Shown one piece after another: positions 45,042 to 57,775 of a stretch of 64,000 bases of DNA. The stretch covers positions 1,213,501 to 1,277,500 of the forward strand of contig NZ_AP019365.1 of assembly GCF_033095865.1 (NCBI RefSeq), in the 5' to 3' direction. The position numbers were made by a program, and so were the translations under genes. The first letter of the stretch is position 1. The number at the start of each line of letters is the position of its first letter. Source of the stretch: Pseudomonas sp. KU43P (GTDB taxonomy: Bacteria; Pseudomonadota; Gammaproteobacteria; Pseudomonadales; Pseudomonadaceae). The notes under the pieces are model-generated. The model saw only the letters and a program-made list of their open reading frames with translations. It had not been told where the DNA came from and did not search any database.

Positions 45042-45827
45042 TTACCGCTGGCTCACAGAACGCGGTGCAACCGGTTGGTTGTCATTGGAGATGGTCACCT
45101 CCACCCGACGGTTCTGAGCACGGCCCGAGTTGCTCGCGTTGTCCGCCACCGGGTACTCCTTGCCATATCCCTGGGCGACGATGCGCGCCGGGTCGACTCC
45201 AGCACGTACCAGCGCCATACGCACGGCAGCCGCGCGGCGCTCGGAGAGCGTCTGGTTGTAGTTGGCCGAACCTACGCTGTCGGTGTAGCCCTCGACGATG
45301 ACCTTGCGCTCAGGGTTTTCCTGAAGGAACTGGGCCAGCTTGGTGACGTTGGGCAAGGCACTGCTCTTGAGCTCGGCCTTGTTGAAGTCGAACAGCACGT
45401 CGCCGAAGGTCACAAGCGTGCCGCGGTCGGTCTGCTTGGCGTTCAGGCTGTCCTGCAGCTTGGCGATCTGAGCGTCGCGGGCGTCGAGCTTGGCCTTGGC
45501 GCGCTCGGCGGACGCGTTCTTCAACTCGTTTTCGGCGCTACGCAGGGCAATGGTCTGCTTGGCCACCTCGACGCGCTGGTTGGTGAGGTAGGCCAACTGG
45601 TCGACCTTCTCGTTGTTCTCGCGCTCCATGAAGGCTTTGTCGGCCTTGTTCAGCCAGTCCTGGGCGTCCTTGGTTTCAAGGGCCGCGACCTTGCTCGACT
45701 GCGGGTCGCTCTGCAGCGTGGAGAAGTTGGTGCGGGCCGACTCCAGGTTGGGGTTCGGATCATGGGAGCAGGCAGCGAGACCGACGCTCAGGGCCAGCAG
45801 GGCGGGAATCATGACGTAATTGCGCAT
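45042..45827 (-). CDS. OmpA-family peptidoglycan-associated lipoprotein
   Basis: 261 aa from the ATG at 45827 (MRNYVMIPALLALSVGLAAC); an ATG three codons earlier is too close to the AAAGG ribosome site. Lipobox LAAC, then a DUF4398-like helical region (about 40-120, with Lys/Ala/Glu coiled-coil pattern). A C-terminal OmpA domain (about 135-250) has VEGYTDSVGSANYNQTLSERRAAAV and GYGKEYPVADNASNSGRAQNRRVEV, which bind peptidoglycan. It should tether the outer membrane to the wall. It follows the DUF4398 lipoprotein gene by about 50 bases on the same strand. Confidence 0.93.
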   Translation of the reverse strand: MRNYVMIPALLALSVGLAACSHDPNPNLESARTNFSTLQSDPQSSKVAALETKDAQDWLNKADKAFMERENNEKVDQLAYLTNQRVEVAKQTIALRSAENELKNASAERAKAKLDARDAQIAKLQDSLNAKQTDRGTLVTFGDVLFDFNKAELKSSALPNVTKLAQFLQENPERKVIVEGYTDSVGSANYNQTLSERRAAAVRMALVRAGVDPARIVAQGYGKEYPVADNASNSGRAQNRRVEVTISNDNQPVAPRSVSQR

Positions 45828-45876
45828 AGTGTTCATCCTTTGATCGATTGCGAAGGCTCAGGTTGGGGTGCCGCGC

Positions 45877-46290
45877 TCATTGAGCGCTGCGCATGCCTTC
45901 CTGACGCACGTCCTGGACGCCCTGACGGGCCTCCTGCACGGCCTTCTCGGCCTTGGCTGCCTGGGCTTTGCGTTCGGCGAGGCGAGCGTCCCACTCGGCC
46001 TGCTCGGCCAGGCGCTTGGCTTCGTCGTATTTTTTGTCGTGCATGGCTATTTCGGCCTGTTTGAACTTGTCCTGCGCCGCTTTCATTTCCACGGCGGCAA
46101 ACTCGGTGCCGCCAGCGCTGACGGCGGAGTTCACGGCGGACTGGGTCACGGCGTACTGCTCGGTCGGCGGATTGCCTGCACAGCCGGCCAGGACCAGGCT
46201 ACTGCCCAGGGCCAGCGCGGCCAGCTTGAGTCCGCGCACATGGGGGGATGAGAGTTTCGCGGTGCGGGTCTTCATGGTGGTCAGCTCCAT
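45877..46290 (-). CDS. DUF4398 lipoprotein
   Basis: 137 aa from the ATG at 46290, which has AGGAG seven bases upstream; an ATG five codons later (46275) is an alternative. Lipobox LAGC near residue 37, then two helices rich in Ala, Glu and Lys (FAAVEMKAAQDKFKQAEIAMHDKKYDEAKRLAEQAEWDARLAERKAQAAKAEKAVQ) predicted as a coiled coil. The family usually sits before an OmpA lipoprotein, as here, and the two share the helical region. Likely an outer-membrane or periplasmic structural partner; no direct function known. Confidence 0.9.
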   Translation of the reverse strand: MELTTMKTRTAKLSSPHVRGLKLAALALGSSLVLAGCAGNPPTEQYAVTQSAVNSAVSAGGTEFAAVEMKAAQDKFKQAEIAMHDKKYDEAKRLAEQAEWDARLAERKAQAAKAEKAVQEARQGVQDVRQEGMRSAQ

Positions 46291-46556
46291 TGGATCACTC
46301 CTGATAACGACAATGTCCGTAGCAGTCCATCGCTCAATCCCTGGCCTCTGTCCGCACTTTCGCTGAACGGTGCACGACGGCAGGTGTGCAGGGTTTTAGC
46401 GTGATGGCTATTGGCTGTGACCGAAGGCAATTTTGAATGGTTCAGAAAAAAATCCAGCTATTTCTGACTGCTCGGTCAGCGGTTTTTGCGGGAACTTTTC
46501 AAGGCGGGCGGGGGTATTCCGGGCCTTGGAGCAAGCCCGGAACAGTAGGGGAGGTA

Positions 46557-46901
46557 TCAGTTGCCGGTGTCTTCGCCGGGGTTGCTGAGGTCGCGCAGGT
46601 GACGACGGGAGAGCGCCAGGAAGCGGGGTGTAGAGCCGATGTCTTCGTACAGCGGGTCGCCTTCTTCGTCAGTGGATATGACCTTCTGGCCCTGCACGTA
46701 CGGGAAGCTTGCTTCCAGTTCTTCGAGCGCGGCGGCTACCAGTTCGCCTAGCAGTTCCTCGGCGGTGCGCTTGGGGTACATGTCGATGAGTGCAGCCAGG
46801 CGGGCCTCGGACTCCAGGTCCAGGTGCAGGCTATGACCAGTGGGGCTCAGGGTGCCTGCGGCATTCTGCTCCCAGTGCTGGGCGAGTTCGCGGATTTTCA
46901 T
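46557..46901 (-). CDS. Conserved small Pseudomonas protein (sometimes labelled pilin assembly)
   Basis: 114 aa, no signal peptide. N-terminal MKIRELAQHWEQNAAGTLSPTGHSLHLDLESEARLAALIDMYPKRTAEELLGELVAAALEELE looks like a short peptide plus a ribbon-helix-helix-like or CopG-like helical segment. An acidic middle follows (ISTDEEGDPLYEDIG). Annotations call similar proteins type I pili tip or assembly component, but nothing in the sequence supports pili. It is divergent from ppc with 168 bases between them. Confidence 0.72.
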   Translation of the reverse strand: MKIRELAQHWEQNAAGTLSPTGHSLHLDLESEARLAALIDMYPKRTAEELLGELVAAALEELEASFPYVQGQKVISTDEEGDPLYEDIGSTPRFLALSRRHLRDLSNPGEDTGN

Positions 46902-47069
46902 GATGACCTCTGTGGACGCCTAAAGGCTGCATTGCATCGGACTGTTCACCACTTACTTTAGTTTGCTTTGCCCGATCCCGGCTTGCCATGGCGCCTCGCC
47001 TGTGGGCACTCTTGGGCATGTGCTGTTTCCTGGGCAGAGCGCGGGCCAGCCGCGCCGAAGAGAGGGCCA

Positions 47070-50605
<3,536 letters not shown>

Positions 50606-50621
50606 TCCAGCACCATGCGTA

Positions 50622-50647
50622 ACAACGGCCCGCTTGCGGGCCGTTGT
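50622..50647 (+). terminator. Hairpin between adk and tsaB
   Basis: ACAACGGCCCGC (50622-50633), two-base loop, GCGGGCCGTTGT (50636-50647): 12-bp perfect stem followed by CGTTTA. The T-tract is weak, so some read-through into tsaB is likely. Confidence 0.65.
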
Positions 50648-50692
50648 CGTTTATACTGCCGCTCTTTTCACTTGCACCTGGATACCCGTTCG

Positions 50693-51367
50693 ATGACCAC
50701 CCTGCTGGCCCTGGATACCGCCACCGAAGCCTGTTCCGTCGCGCTGCTGCATGATGGCAAGGTAACCAGCCATTACGAGGTGATCCCGCGCATGCACGCG
50801 CAGAAGCTGCTGCCGATGATCAAGCAGCTGCTGGGCGACTCCGGCGTGGCCCTGAACGCCCTCGACGCCATTGCCTTCGGCCGTGGCCCAGGCGCCTTCA
50901 CCGGCGTGCGCATTGCAATCGGTGTGGTACAGGGCCTGGCCTTTGCGCTGCAGCGCCCGGTGCTGCCAGTGTCCAACCTGGCCGCGTTGGCCCAGGGGGC
51001 ACTGCGCGAGCATGGCGTCCAGCAGGTGGCGGCGGCCATCGATGCGCGCATGGACGAAGTGTACTGGGGCTGCTTTCAGGCGGTGGACGGCGAAATGCGT
51101 CTGCAAGGCCTGGAAGCCGTGCTGCCACCGGAGCGCGTTGCCTTGCCGCAAGGCAGCAGCGGCGACTGGTATGGCGCCGGTACCGGCTGGGGCTACGCCG
51201 AGCGCCTGGCGGTCAAAGCCAGTGCCAGTAACCCGGCAGCGCTGCCCAATGCCCTGGATATTCTGAGCCTGGCGCGCTTCGCTTGGGCCCGCGGCGAGGC
51301 CATCGTCGCCGAGCAGGCGCAACCTGTGTACTTGCGCGATAATGTAGCTACGCCTAAAGCACGTTGA
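50693..51367 (+). CDS. tsaB: tRNA t6A modification protein TsaB
   Basis: Partner of TsaD and TsaE in making threonylcarbamoyl-adenosine at position 37 of ANN-decoding tRNAs; it also helps regulate TsaD. 224 aa from ATG 50693 (MTTLLALDTATEACSVALLHDG). ASKHA-fold signatures LLALDTATEACSVAL and IAFGRGPGAFTGVRIAIGVVQGLAFAL are intact. The metal-binding His pair of TsaD is reduced to one (PRMHAQKLLPM), as expected for TsaB. Downstream of adk. Confidence 0.96.
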   Translation: MTTLLALDTATEACSVALLHDGKVTSHYEVIPRMHAQKLLPMIKQLLGDSGVALNALDAIAFGRGPGAFTGVRIAIGVVQGLAFALQRPVLPVSNLAALAQGALREHGVQQVAAAIDARMDEVYWGCFQAVDGEMRLQGLEAVLPPERVALPQGSSGDWYGAGTGWGYAERLAVKASASNPAALPNALDILSLARFAWARGEAIVAEQAQPVYLRDNVATPKAR

Positions 51368-51498
51368 GTGCTGTTCGTCGGTTATCGCGGTTGTCGATAA
51401 AACCTTTGGCGTGAACTGTGGTCCAGTTATCACTCGAGCATTAGCGACGGAACTCTGATGCTGCTAAATTGCCATCATTGGTCCTGAGTGCTCACTTC

Positions 51499-51786
51499 AT
51501 GCGTATCGACGGTTTCTCATCGCAGTCCTACCCGGTCAAGCGCGCACCGCGCAAAGCAGCGGTGCGCGATGAGGCCATCGACGATGCCGAACTGATCGAA
51601 GAAGGCGAAGTGGTTCAGGAGACGGCACCACGCCGCCGCACTGGTGGCCTGCCAGCACGCCAGCAGGACATGGTCTTCCCTCGCGCCCGCGACCGCCGTA
51701 CTGCAACGGCGCTGGCCAGCTACCTCAGCACCGCCGGCTTCACCGACTGGGACATGGAAGTAATGGGGCTCGACCTGTACATTTGA
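51499..51786 (+). CDS. Small conserved Pseudomonas protein of unknown function
   Basis: 95 aa from the ATG at 51499 (MRIDGFSSQSYPVKRAPRK); upstream in-frame TTG at 51469 is unlikely. The N-terminal two thirds are charged and likely disordered (AVRDEAIDDAELIEEGEVVQETAPRRRTGG). The C-terminus holds a compact segment (ARDRRTATALASYLSTAGFTDWDMEVMGLDLYI). No family recognised. DUF72 gene starts three bases after its stop, so they are probably co-transcribed. Confidence 0.7.
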   Translation: MRIDGFSSQSYPVKRAPRKAAVRDEAIDDAELIEEGEVVQETAPRRRTGGLPARQQDMVFPRARDRRTATALASYLSTAGFTDWDMEVMGLDLYI

Positions 51787-51789
51787 GGG

Positions 51790-52659
51790 ATGAACCCATC
51801 CCACCTGCCTTATTTTCTCGGTTGCCCGTCATGGAGCGAAAGCGCCTGGCGCGATTACCTGTATCCCGCTGACGCCCGCACCACCGAATACCTTGGCCTG
51901 TATAGCCAGGTGTTCAATGCGGTCGAGGGCAACACCACCTTCTATGCCCGCCCTGCGCCTGCCACTGTCGCGCGCTGGGCCCAGGCCATGCCCGAGCACT
52001 TTCGCTTCACCGCCAAGTTTCCCCGTGACGTCAGCCATGAAGGCGACCTGCGCGATCGGCTCGATGCGGCATGCGACTTCAGCCGATTGCTCGCACCGCT
52101 GGGCCGGCGCGTGGCGCCTTACTGGCTACAATTGCCGGCCCAGTTCGGCCCGACTCGCCTGGCGGAACTGAGCCATTTCCTTGACGAGGTCGGCGTCCCG
52201 GTGGCCGTGGAGGTGCGTAACCAGGCCTTCTTCGCCAAGGGCGAGGACGAACGCTTGCTCAATCGCTTGCTGCGTGAGCGCGGCGTTGAGCGCATATGCC
52301 TCGACCCACGTGCACTGTTCAGCTGCACCTCGAGAGAGGCCGCGGTGCTCGATGCACAAGCCAAGAAACCCAAGGTGCCGCCGCGCCCTGCAGCCTTCAG
52401 CCAATATCCGCAGGTGCGTTTCATCGGCCACCCTGACCTCGAAGCCAACGAGTCATTCCTCACGCCGTGGGTGGAAAAGGTCGCTGGCTGGATCGAAGAA
52501 GGCCGCAGCCCCTACATATTCCTGCATACCTCCGACAACCGCCTCGCTGCCGCGCTTGCGCGACGTTTTCACCAACGGCTGATGACGCGCCTGCCCGGCC
52601 TGCCAGCTTTGCCGGAATTGCCGCGCGCGCCCGAGGTCGAACAACTGGGACTACTCTGA
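51790..52659 (+). CDS. DUF72 TIM-barrel-like protein
   Basis: 289 aa. The family's N-terminus FLGCPSWSESAWRDYLYP, followed by YSQVFNAVEGNTTFYARPAPATVARWAQAMPEHFRFTAKFPRDVSHE, is textbook DUF72 (COG1801), a TIM-barrel fold of unknown function seen in all domains of life. The EVRNQAFF, RFIGHPDLEANESFL and FLHTSDN segments are conserved in the family. It may bind a phosphate or sugar, but no activity is assigned. Located three bases after a small unknown gene. Confidence 0.88.
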   Translation: MNPSHLPYFLGCPSWSESAWRDYLYPADARTTEYLGLYSQVFNAVEGNTTFYARPAPATVARWAQAMPEHFRFTAKFPRDVSHEGDLRDRLDAACDFSRLLAPLGRRVAPYWLQLPAQFGPTRLAELSHFLDEVGVPVAVEVRNQAFFAKGEDERLLNRLLRERGVERICLDPRALFSCTSREAAVLDAQAKKPKVPPRPAAFSQYPQVRFIGHPDLEANESFLTPWVEKVAGWIEEGRSPYIFLHTSDNRLAAALARRFHQRLMTRLPGLPALPELPRAPEVEQLGLL

Positions 52660-52689
52660 CCTTTCCCCGACCACCCGGAGGTTGTGACC

Positions 52690-53520
52690 ATGGATGTACA
52701 AACCCTGCGTGCCGAAGCGTTCAAGGCGCTGCACGAGCGTGATGGCGCCTTCGTCATCCCCAACCCTTGGGATGCCGGATCCGCCAAGCTCCTGGCCAGC
52801 CTGGGCTTCGAGGCGCTGGCCACGACCAGTGCCGGCCTTGCCTTCAGCCTTGGGCGGCCGGATGCCGAGGGCGCCTTGAGCCTGGATGAAACGCTCGACA
52901 ACGCCGGGCACATCGTCGACGCCACCGCCTTGCCAGTTGCTGCCGACCTGGAAAACGGCTTCGGCGACTTGCCCGATGACTGCGCCCAGACCATTCTGCG
53001 GGCCGCTGAAACGGGTCTGGTGGGCGGCTCCATCGAAGATGCCAGCGGCCGCAGCGATGCACCCATCTATGACTTCGGCCTTGCCGTGGAGCGAGTGCGT
53101 GCCGCCGTGCAGGCCGCACGCAGCCTGCCATTTCCGTTTACCCTCTGTGCCCGCGCGGAAAACCTCCTGCACGGGCGGATGGACCTGGATGACACCATTC
53201 TGCGCCTGCAAGCCTATGCCGAAGCGGGCGCCGATGTGTTGTATGCACCAGGCCTGCGCAGCATCGACGAAATTCGTGCGGTGGTGCAGGCCGTGGCACC
53301 GAAACCGGTGAACGTGTTGATGGGGCTGGCGGGTGTGCCGCTGAGCGTCAATCAGTTGCAGGACCTGGGCGTGCGCCGTATCAGCGTGGGTTCGTCGTTG
53401 GCCCGTGCGGCGCTGGGGGCGTTCCAGCGGGCGGCGCTGGAAATTCGTGACCAAGGGACGTTCGGTTATGGGCAGGAGGCGTTGCCCTTCGCCCAGCTCA
53501 ACGACCTGTTCCGCCGCTGA
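52690..53520 (+). CDS. PEP mutase/isocitrate lyase-like enzyme
   Basis: 276 aa from ATG 52690, which has GGAGG eight bases upstream; GTG 52684 is too close. The alpha/beta barrel has FVIPNPWDAGSAKLLASLGFEALATTSAGLAFSLGRPD, LPVAADLENGFGD (Asp that binds Mg) and GGSIEDASG, typical of the 2-methylisocitrate/oxaloacetate lyase-related branch. The catalytic KKCGH loop of true isocitrate lyases is absent, so substrate differs; C-C or C-P lyase acting on an oxo-acid is likely but unproven. It precedes the extensin-like gene by six bases. Confidence 0.85.
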   Translation: MDVQTLRAEAFKALHERDGAFVIPNPWDAGSAKLLASLGFEALATTSAGLAFSLGRPDAEGALSLDETLDNAGHIVDATALPVAADLENGFGDLPDDCAQTILRAAETGLVGGSIEDASGRSDAPIYDFGLAVERVRAAVQAARSLPFPFTLCARAENLLHGRMDLDDTILRLQAYAEAGADVLYAPGLRSIDEIRAVVQAVAPKPVNVLMGLAGVPLSVNQLQDLGVRRISVGSSLARAALGAFQRAALEIRDQGTFGYGQEALPFAQLNDLFRR

Positions 53521-53526
53521 GGCGGC

Positions 53527-54216
53527 GTGCGCGTCCTGGCCTGGTTGTGTGGCCTGCTGTTGCTGGCGGCGGGCGTGGCCTCGCAATTCGGCTGGCGCCT
53601 GCCGAACGCCTGGAACCCCTGGGCGGCGCTGGATGTGCGCCAGCCGCCCAACTTGTTGACCCCCTACAAGCTTTCACGCTTGCGCAACGACCCAGGCTTG
53701 TGTCGCCAGGCCCTGGAAACCAGTGAGCTGCGCTACAAGGCGCAGGCCGACAGCCCCGCAAGCGCCAACTGCCCACTGCAGGATGTGTGGCGTATCGAGC
53801 AGGGCCAAGCGCGCCTGAGCAGCAGTTTTCTCGCCAGCTGCCCACTCGCGGTGGCCTATGCGTTGTTCGAAGTGCATGGGCTGCAGCCGGCAGCGCAACG
53901 GATATTTGGCCAGCCTGTGGCACAGGTTGAGCACCTGGGCAGCTTCGCCTGCCGCAATGTCTATCACCGCAAGCAGGGCCGGCCGAGCCAGCACGCCACG
54001 GCGAATGCGCTGGATATCAGCGGTTTTCGCCTGCAGAACGGTGAGCGCATCGTGCTGGCGCGGGACTGGCAGGGAGACGGGGACAAGGCGCGGTTCCTGC
54101 GCGAGGTTCGGCAGGCCGCGTGTGAAAGCTTCAATACGGTACTAGGCCCGGACTACAATGCCGCCCACCACAACCACTTTCATCTGGACATGGGGCATTG
54201 GCAGGTCTGCCGCTGA
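53527..54216 (+). CDS. Extensin-family (extensin-like C-terminal) protein
   Basis: 229 aa from GTG 53527. Hydrophobic N-terminus VLAWLCGLLLLAAGVASQFG is a signal peptide or anchor. The rest is the bacterial extensin-like domain (PF06904), whose HATANALDISGF and HNHFHLDMG motifs recall the His/Asp zinc site of LAS peptidases such as MepA or VanX. Four Cys (LCRQ, NCPL, SCPL, ACRN) may form disulfides. A cell-wall peptidase role in the periplasm is inferred. It directly follows the PEP-mutase-like gene and is convergent with the repeat protein. Confidence 0.87.
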   Translation: MRVLAWLCGLLLLAAGVASQFGWRLPNAWNPWAALDVRQPPNLLTPYKLSRLRNDPGLCRQALETSELRYKAQADSPASANCPLQDVWRIEQGQARLSSSFLASCPLAVAYALFEVHGLQPAAQRIFGQPVAQVEHLGSFACRNVYHRKQGRPSQHATANALDISGFRLQNGERIVLARDWQGDGDKARFLREVRQAACESFNTVLGPDYNAAHHNHFHLDMGHWQVCR

Positions 54217-54218
54217 TC

Positions 54219-54839
54219 TCAGGCGTGGACGCGGACGTTGTTCAGTACCACCGGGCGTGCCCAGTGGATGTCGAACTCCAGGTCGTTCTGCTGCTGGGCG
54301 AGGGTTGCGGGCTCGAAGGGCTCGGGCGCCGGGTCGAGCAGGTTCATCTCGAACTCGGCAATCGGCAGGTGCAGGGGGCGTGGCGAGGGTGCAGGGCCAG
54401 GCTGTGGAGACGGCTGACCTTGGCTCATGACCACGGGCCGCAGCCAGGTGTTGCTGATGTCGAGCTGGCGCTGTTGCTGGATCATGTCGGCGGTGCTGAA
54501 AGGCTTCGGAGCCGGCTCCAGCAAGCTGGCCTCGAGTTCCGCCTTGGGCAGGAACAGCGGTTCGGGTGGTGCGACGATAGTGTCGTGCACAGAGCAGGCG
54601 CGCTGGGCGTCGATCAGAGCCAGGGCTTTGGCTCCACCGATTGGTTCGCCACTTTCCTGGTCGTATTGCACCATTGCCTGGCTGACGCTGTCGGGTTCCT
54701 GCCCTTGCTGCTCGGCCATGGCGCGTGCAAAGAAATCCTGCCACAGGTGGCTGACGCCCCCGAGTGCCTGGGTATTCTGCCGACCGTAGTTGCCGACAGG
54801 CGACAGGTAGGTCAAGCCGATGGGAAGAGTATCTGTCAT
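54219..54839 (-). CDS. Unknown protein with two internal repeats
   Basis: Not recognised; 206 aa, no signal peptide or membrane helix. Two ~45-residue units in tandem (about 93-138 and 159-204) share L.LPkAElEaxLLePAPxPF, QQQ, and W.RPVV at matching positions. The N-terminal part (1-90) is unlike the repeats and has one Cys. A Pro-rich linker (GQPSPQPGPAPSPRP) sits between the repeats. Located between the convergent extensin-like gene and the divergent rsmJ. The repeat suggests a binding surface that occurs twice; no function is known. Confidence 0.78.
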   Translation of the reverse strand: MTDTLPIGLTYLSPVGNYGRQNTQALGGVSHLWQDFFARAMAEQQGQEPDSVSQAMVQYDQESGEPIGGAKALALIDAQRACSVHDTIVAPPEPLFLPKAELEASLLEPAPKPFSTADMIQQQRQLDISNTWLRPVVMSQGQPSPQPGPAPSPRPLHLPIAEFEMNLLDPAPEPFEPATLAQQQNDLEFDIHWARPVVLNNVRVHA

Positions 54840-54934
54840 GGCAGTCGCGCGCGTTGTGCTCTGGCAGAATAGCGGGATATTGCCTGTATCGGCCGGTACG
54901 GCCGATTCATTAAGGGCTTGGTTCGTTTTTTTAG

Positions 54935-55720
<786 letters not shown>

Positions 55721-55743
55721 TCCGGATGCGGTGCTGAATCGAC

Positions 55744-55840
55744 TGGTCCTATCGCCGGCAAACCGGCTCCCATACGCAGCCCCACCGCTCTCAGGCGCTG
55801 TGGGGTATCTGAGGGGGCCGGCTTGCCGGCGATAGGGCCA
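55744..55840. repeat. REP inverted pair after rsmJ
   Basis: Unit TCCTATCGCCGGCAAACCGG near 55747 and facing GCCGGCTTGCCGGCGATAGG ending near 55837. The first unit has a point change in the core (CAAACC for CAAGCC). It lies between convergent rsmJ and the TetR gene. Confidence 0.9.
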
Positions 55841-55857
55841 GTACTGTCAGCCACGAA

Positions 55858-56487
55858 TCAAGGCTGGAATGCCCGAATGAACACCCCAACCACCTCGCGA
55901 ACATGCGCCTCGGCCTCTTCCCCCACAAGCGGCCCCGCACACCCCAGCAGCAACCGGTAGTCCGGCGCGCCCTTGACCAGGCAGAAAAAGTGTTCGGCCG
56001 CCCTCAACGGATTGTCGATGCGCAATAGCCCGCGCTCGTCGACCCCGCGCAACAGTGCTTCCATCCCCGCCAGCACGCGCTTGGGCCCGGCCTCGTAGAA
56101 GAACTCGCCAAAGCTCGGATCCTGGCCGCCCTGGGCCATGATCAAGCGGCTCAGCTTGACCGCTTCGTCACTGCTGACCAGCGCCTGGAAGCCTCGGGCA
56201 ATGCTCAGCAACACCTCTTCAACCGCGGCACCTTCGGGGTACTCGAAGATCAGGTCGGGCAGCTGGTTCTGGCAGGTCGCCATGACCGCCGAGCCGAACA
56301 GGGTCTGCTTGTCGTTGAAGTGGCTGTAGACGGTGAGTTTCGAAACACCTGCCGCCGTAGCGACCGCATCCATGCTGGTGTTGGCATAGCCAAGGCTGAG
56401 GAACAGTGTCTTGGCGGCTTCGAGGATCGCCTCGCGCTTGGCGAGGTCCTTGGGCCGGCCTGGGCCGATAGGTGCGTCGTTGGGCAT
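55858..56487 (-). CDS. TetR-family repressor of the adjacent RND efflux operon
   Basis: 209 aa from ATG 56487 (MPNDAPIGPGRPKDLAKREAI); an ATG at 56499 is also possible. DNA-binding domain at about 13-60 with REAILEAAKTLFLSLGYANTSMDAVATAAGVSKLTVYSHFNDKQTLF, classic TetR/AcrR. The C-terminal region (about 80-205) has the layout of the TetR_C_AcrR-type ligand domain. It is divergent from the MFP-RND operon, with a perfect palindrome between them, so it probably represses the pump and itself until a drug-like ligand binds. Confidence 0.9.
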   Translation of the reverse strand: MPNDAPIGPGRPKDLAKREAILEAAKTLFLSLGYANTSMDAVATAAGVSKLTVYSHFNDKQTLFGSAVMATCQNQLPDLIFEYPEGAAVEEVLLSIARGFQALVSSDEAVKLSRLIMAQGGQDPSFGEFFYEAGPKRVLAGMEALLRGVDERGLLRIDNPLRAAEHFFCLVKGAPDYRLLLGCAGPLVGEEAEAHVREVVGVFIRAFQP

Positions 56488-56618
56488 TGGAGTCCGCATC
56501 TGTTTGAAGGGGCGCACATCTTACCGGCTAAGGCGGCTTCCGGCTGTAGGGGGCGACCAATCGTTAATGTTGATTTTCTTTCCGACGCTGGCTTCCCGGC
56601 CTCGGTTCCCTGACTTAA

Positions 56619-56634
56619 TATACTCGCCAGTATA
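56619..56634. promoter_or_regulatory. Palindromic operator between the TetR gene and the RND operon
   Basis: TATACT, CGCC, AGTATA: a perfect 16-base palindrome, 35 bases before the fusion-protein start. It also contains -10-like sequences (TATACT, TATAAA), so repressor binding would block the promoter. Confidence 0.75.
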
Positions 56635-56668
56635 AATATTCGATGCGCCCGTCGCGAAAGGATTCATC

Positions 56669-57769
56669 ATGTTGCGTCATGCCTTGTCCCTCGCTTTGCC
56701 CGCTGCCGCCGTATTGCTGCTCGCAGCCTGTGGCCAGGAGGCTGCGGCGCCCGCCGCGCCGCGCCCGGCCCTGGTGGTCCAGCCGCAGCCGGCCGAAGCC
56801 GCCGCCGACAGCTACCCCGGTGAAGTGCGCGCGCGCTTCGAGCCAGAGCTGGCCTTTCGCATTGGCGGCAAGGTGAGCAAGCGGCTGGTGGAGGAGGGGC
56901 AACGGGTCAAGGCCGAGCAGCCGCTGGCCGAGCTCGATCCCCAGGACGTGCGCTTGCAACTGGAAGCCAACCGCGCCCAGATGGCCGCCGCCGAAGCCAA
57001 CCTGTCGCTGGTGCGCACCGAGCGTGACCGCTACCAGAAACTGCTGGAGCGGCAGATGGTCAGCCACTCCCAGTACGACAATGCCGAGAACCTCTACCGC
57101 GCCGGCCTGGCCCGCCTGAAGCAGGCCAAGGCCGAATTCGATGTGGCCGGCAACCAGGCTGAATACGCTGTGTTGCGCGCACCACAGGCTGGGGTCATCG
57201 CCAAGCGCCAGGTCGAGGTCGGCCAGGTGGTTGCCGCCGGACAAACGGTGTTCACCCTGGCCGCCGACGGCGAGCGCGAGGTTGCCATCGGCCTGCCAGA
57301 GCAGCAGTTCGCCCGATTTGCCGTAGGCCAGCAGGTCAGTGTCGAGCTGTGGTCGCACCCTAACCAGCGCTTCGAAGGCCGCATACGTGAGTTGTCGCCC
57401 GCTGCCGACCCGCGGTCACGCACCTTCGCGGCGCGCATCGCCTTCACCTCGGCCAAGGCGCCGGCCGAGCTTGGGCAGAGTGCGCGGGTATTCATCGCTC
57501 ATGAAGGCGTGATCCCGTTGTCGGTGCCGTTGTCGGCGGTGACGGCAGAAAACGGCCAGGCCTATGTCTGGCGGGTCAAGCAGGACAGCCGCCTGGAGCG
57601 CGCCGTGGTGCGCCTCGGGGCCTACGGGGCAGATAGCGTGCCGGTGCTCGAAGGCCTCGAGCCGGGCGACTGGGTGGTCGCCGCCGGCGGCCATGTGCTG
57701 CGCGAAGGGCAGGAGGTGCGACCTGTGGATCGCACCAATCGTGTGGTGAACCTGACGGCCAAGGAGTAA
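56669..57769 (+). CDS. RND efflux pump periplasmic adaptor (membrane fusion lipoprotein)
   Basis: Links the inner-membrane pump to an outer-membrane channel. 366 aa; lipobox LLLAAC at C18 or so, so it is lipid-anchored. The half-lipoyl/hairpin region (about 55-160) has FRIGGKVSKRLVEEGQRVKAEQPLAELDPQDVRLQLEANRAQMAAAEANLSLVRTERDRYQKLL (coiled coil). The beta-barrel domain and the C-terminal membrane-proximal domain follow (VPLSAVTAENGQAYVWRVKQ). AAAGGA precedes the ATG. It lies six bases before the pump gene, in one operon controlled by the facing TetR. Confidence 0.95.
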   Translation: MLRHALSLALPAAAVLLLAACGQEAAAPAAPRPALVVQPQPAEAAADSYPGEVRARFEPELAFRIGGKVSKRLVEEGQRVKAEQPLAELDPQDVRLQLEANRAQMAAAEANLSLVRTERDRYQKLLERQMVSHSQYDNAENLYRAGLARLKQAKAEFDVAGNQAEYAVLRAPQAGVIAKRQVEVGQVVAAGQTVFTLAADGEREVAIGLPEQQFARFAVGQQVSVELWSHPNQRFEGRIRELSPAADPRSRTFAARIAFTSAKAPAELGQSARVFIAHEGVIPLSVPLSAVTAENGQAYVWRVKQDSRLERAVVRLGAYGADSVPVLEGLEPGDWVVAAGGHVLREGQEVRPVDRTNRVVNLTAKE

Positions 57770-57775
57770 GTCCCG

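Noticed and set aside
50634..50657. TTGCGG and TATACT considered as a tsaB promoter
   Set aside because: Spacing is only 12 bases.
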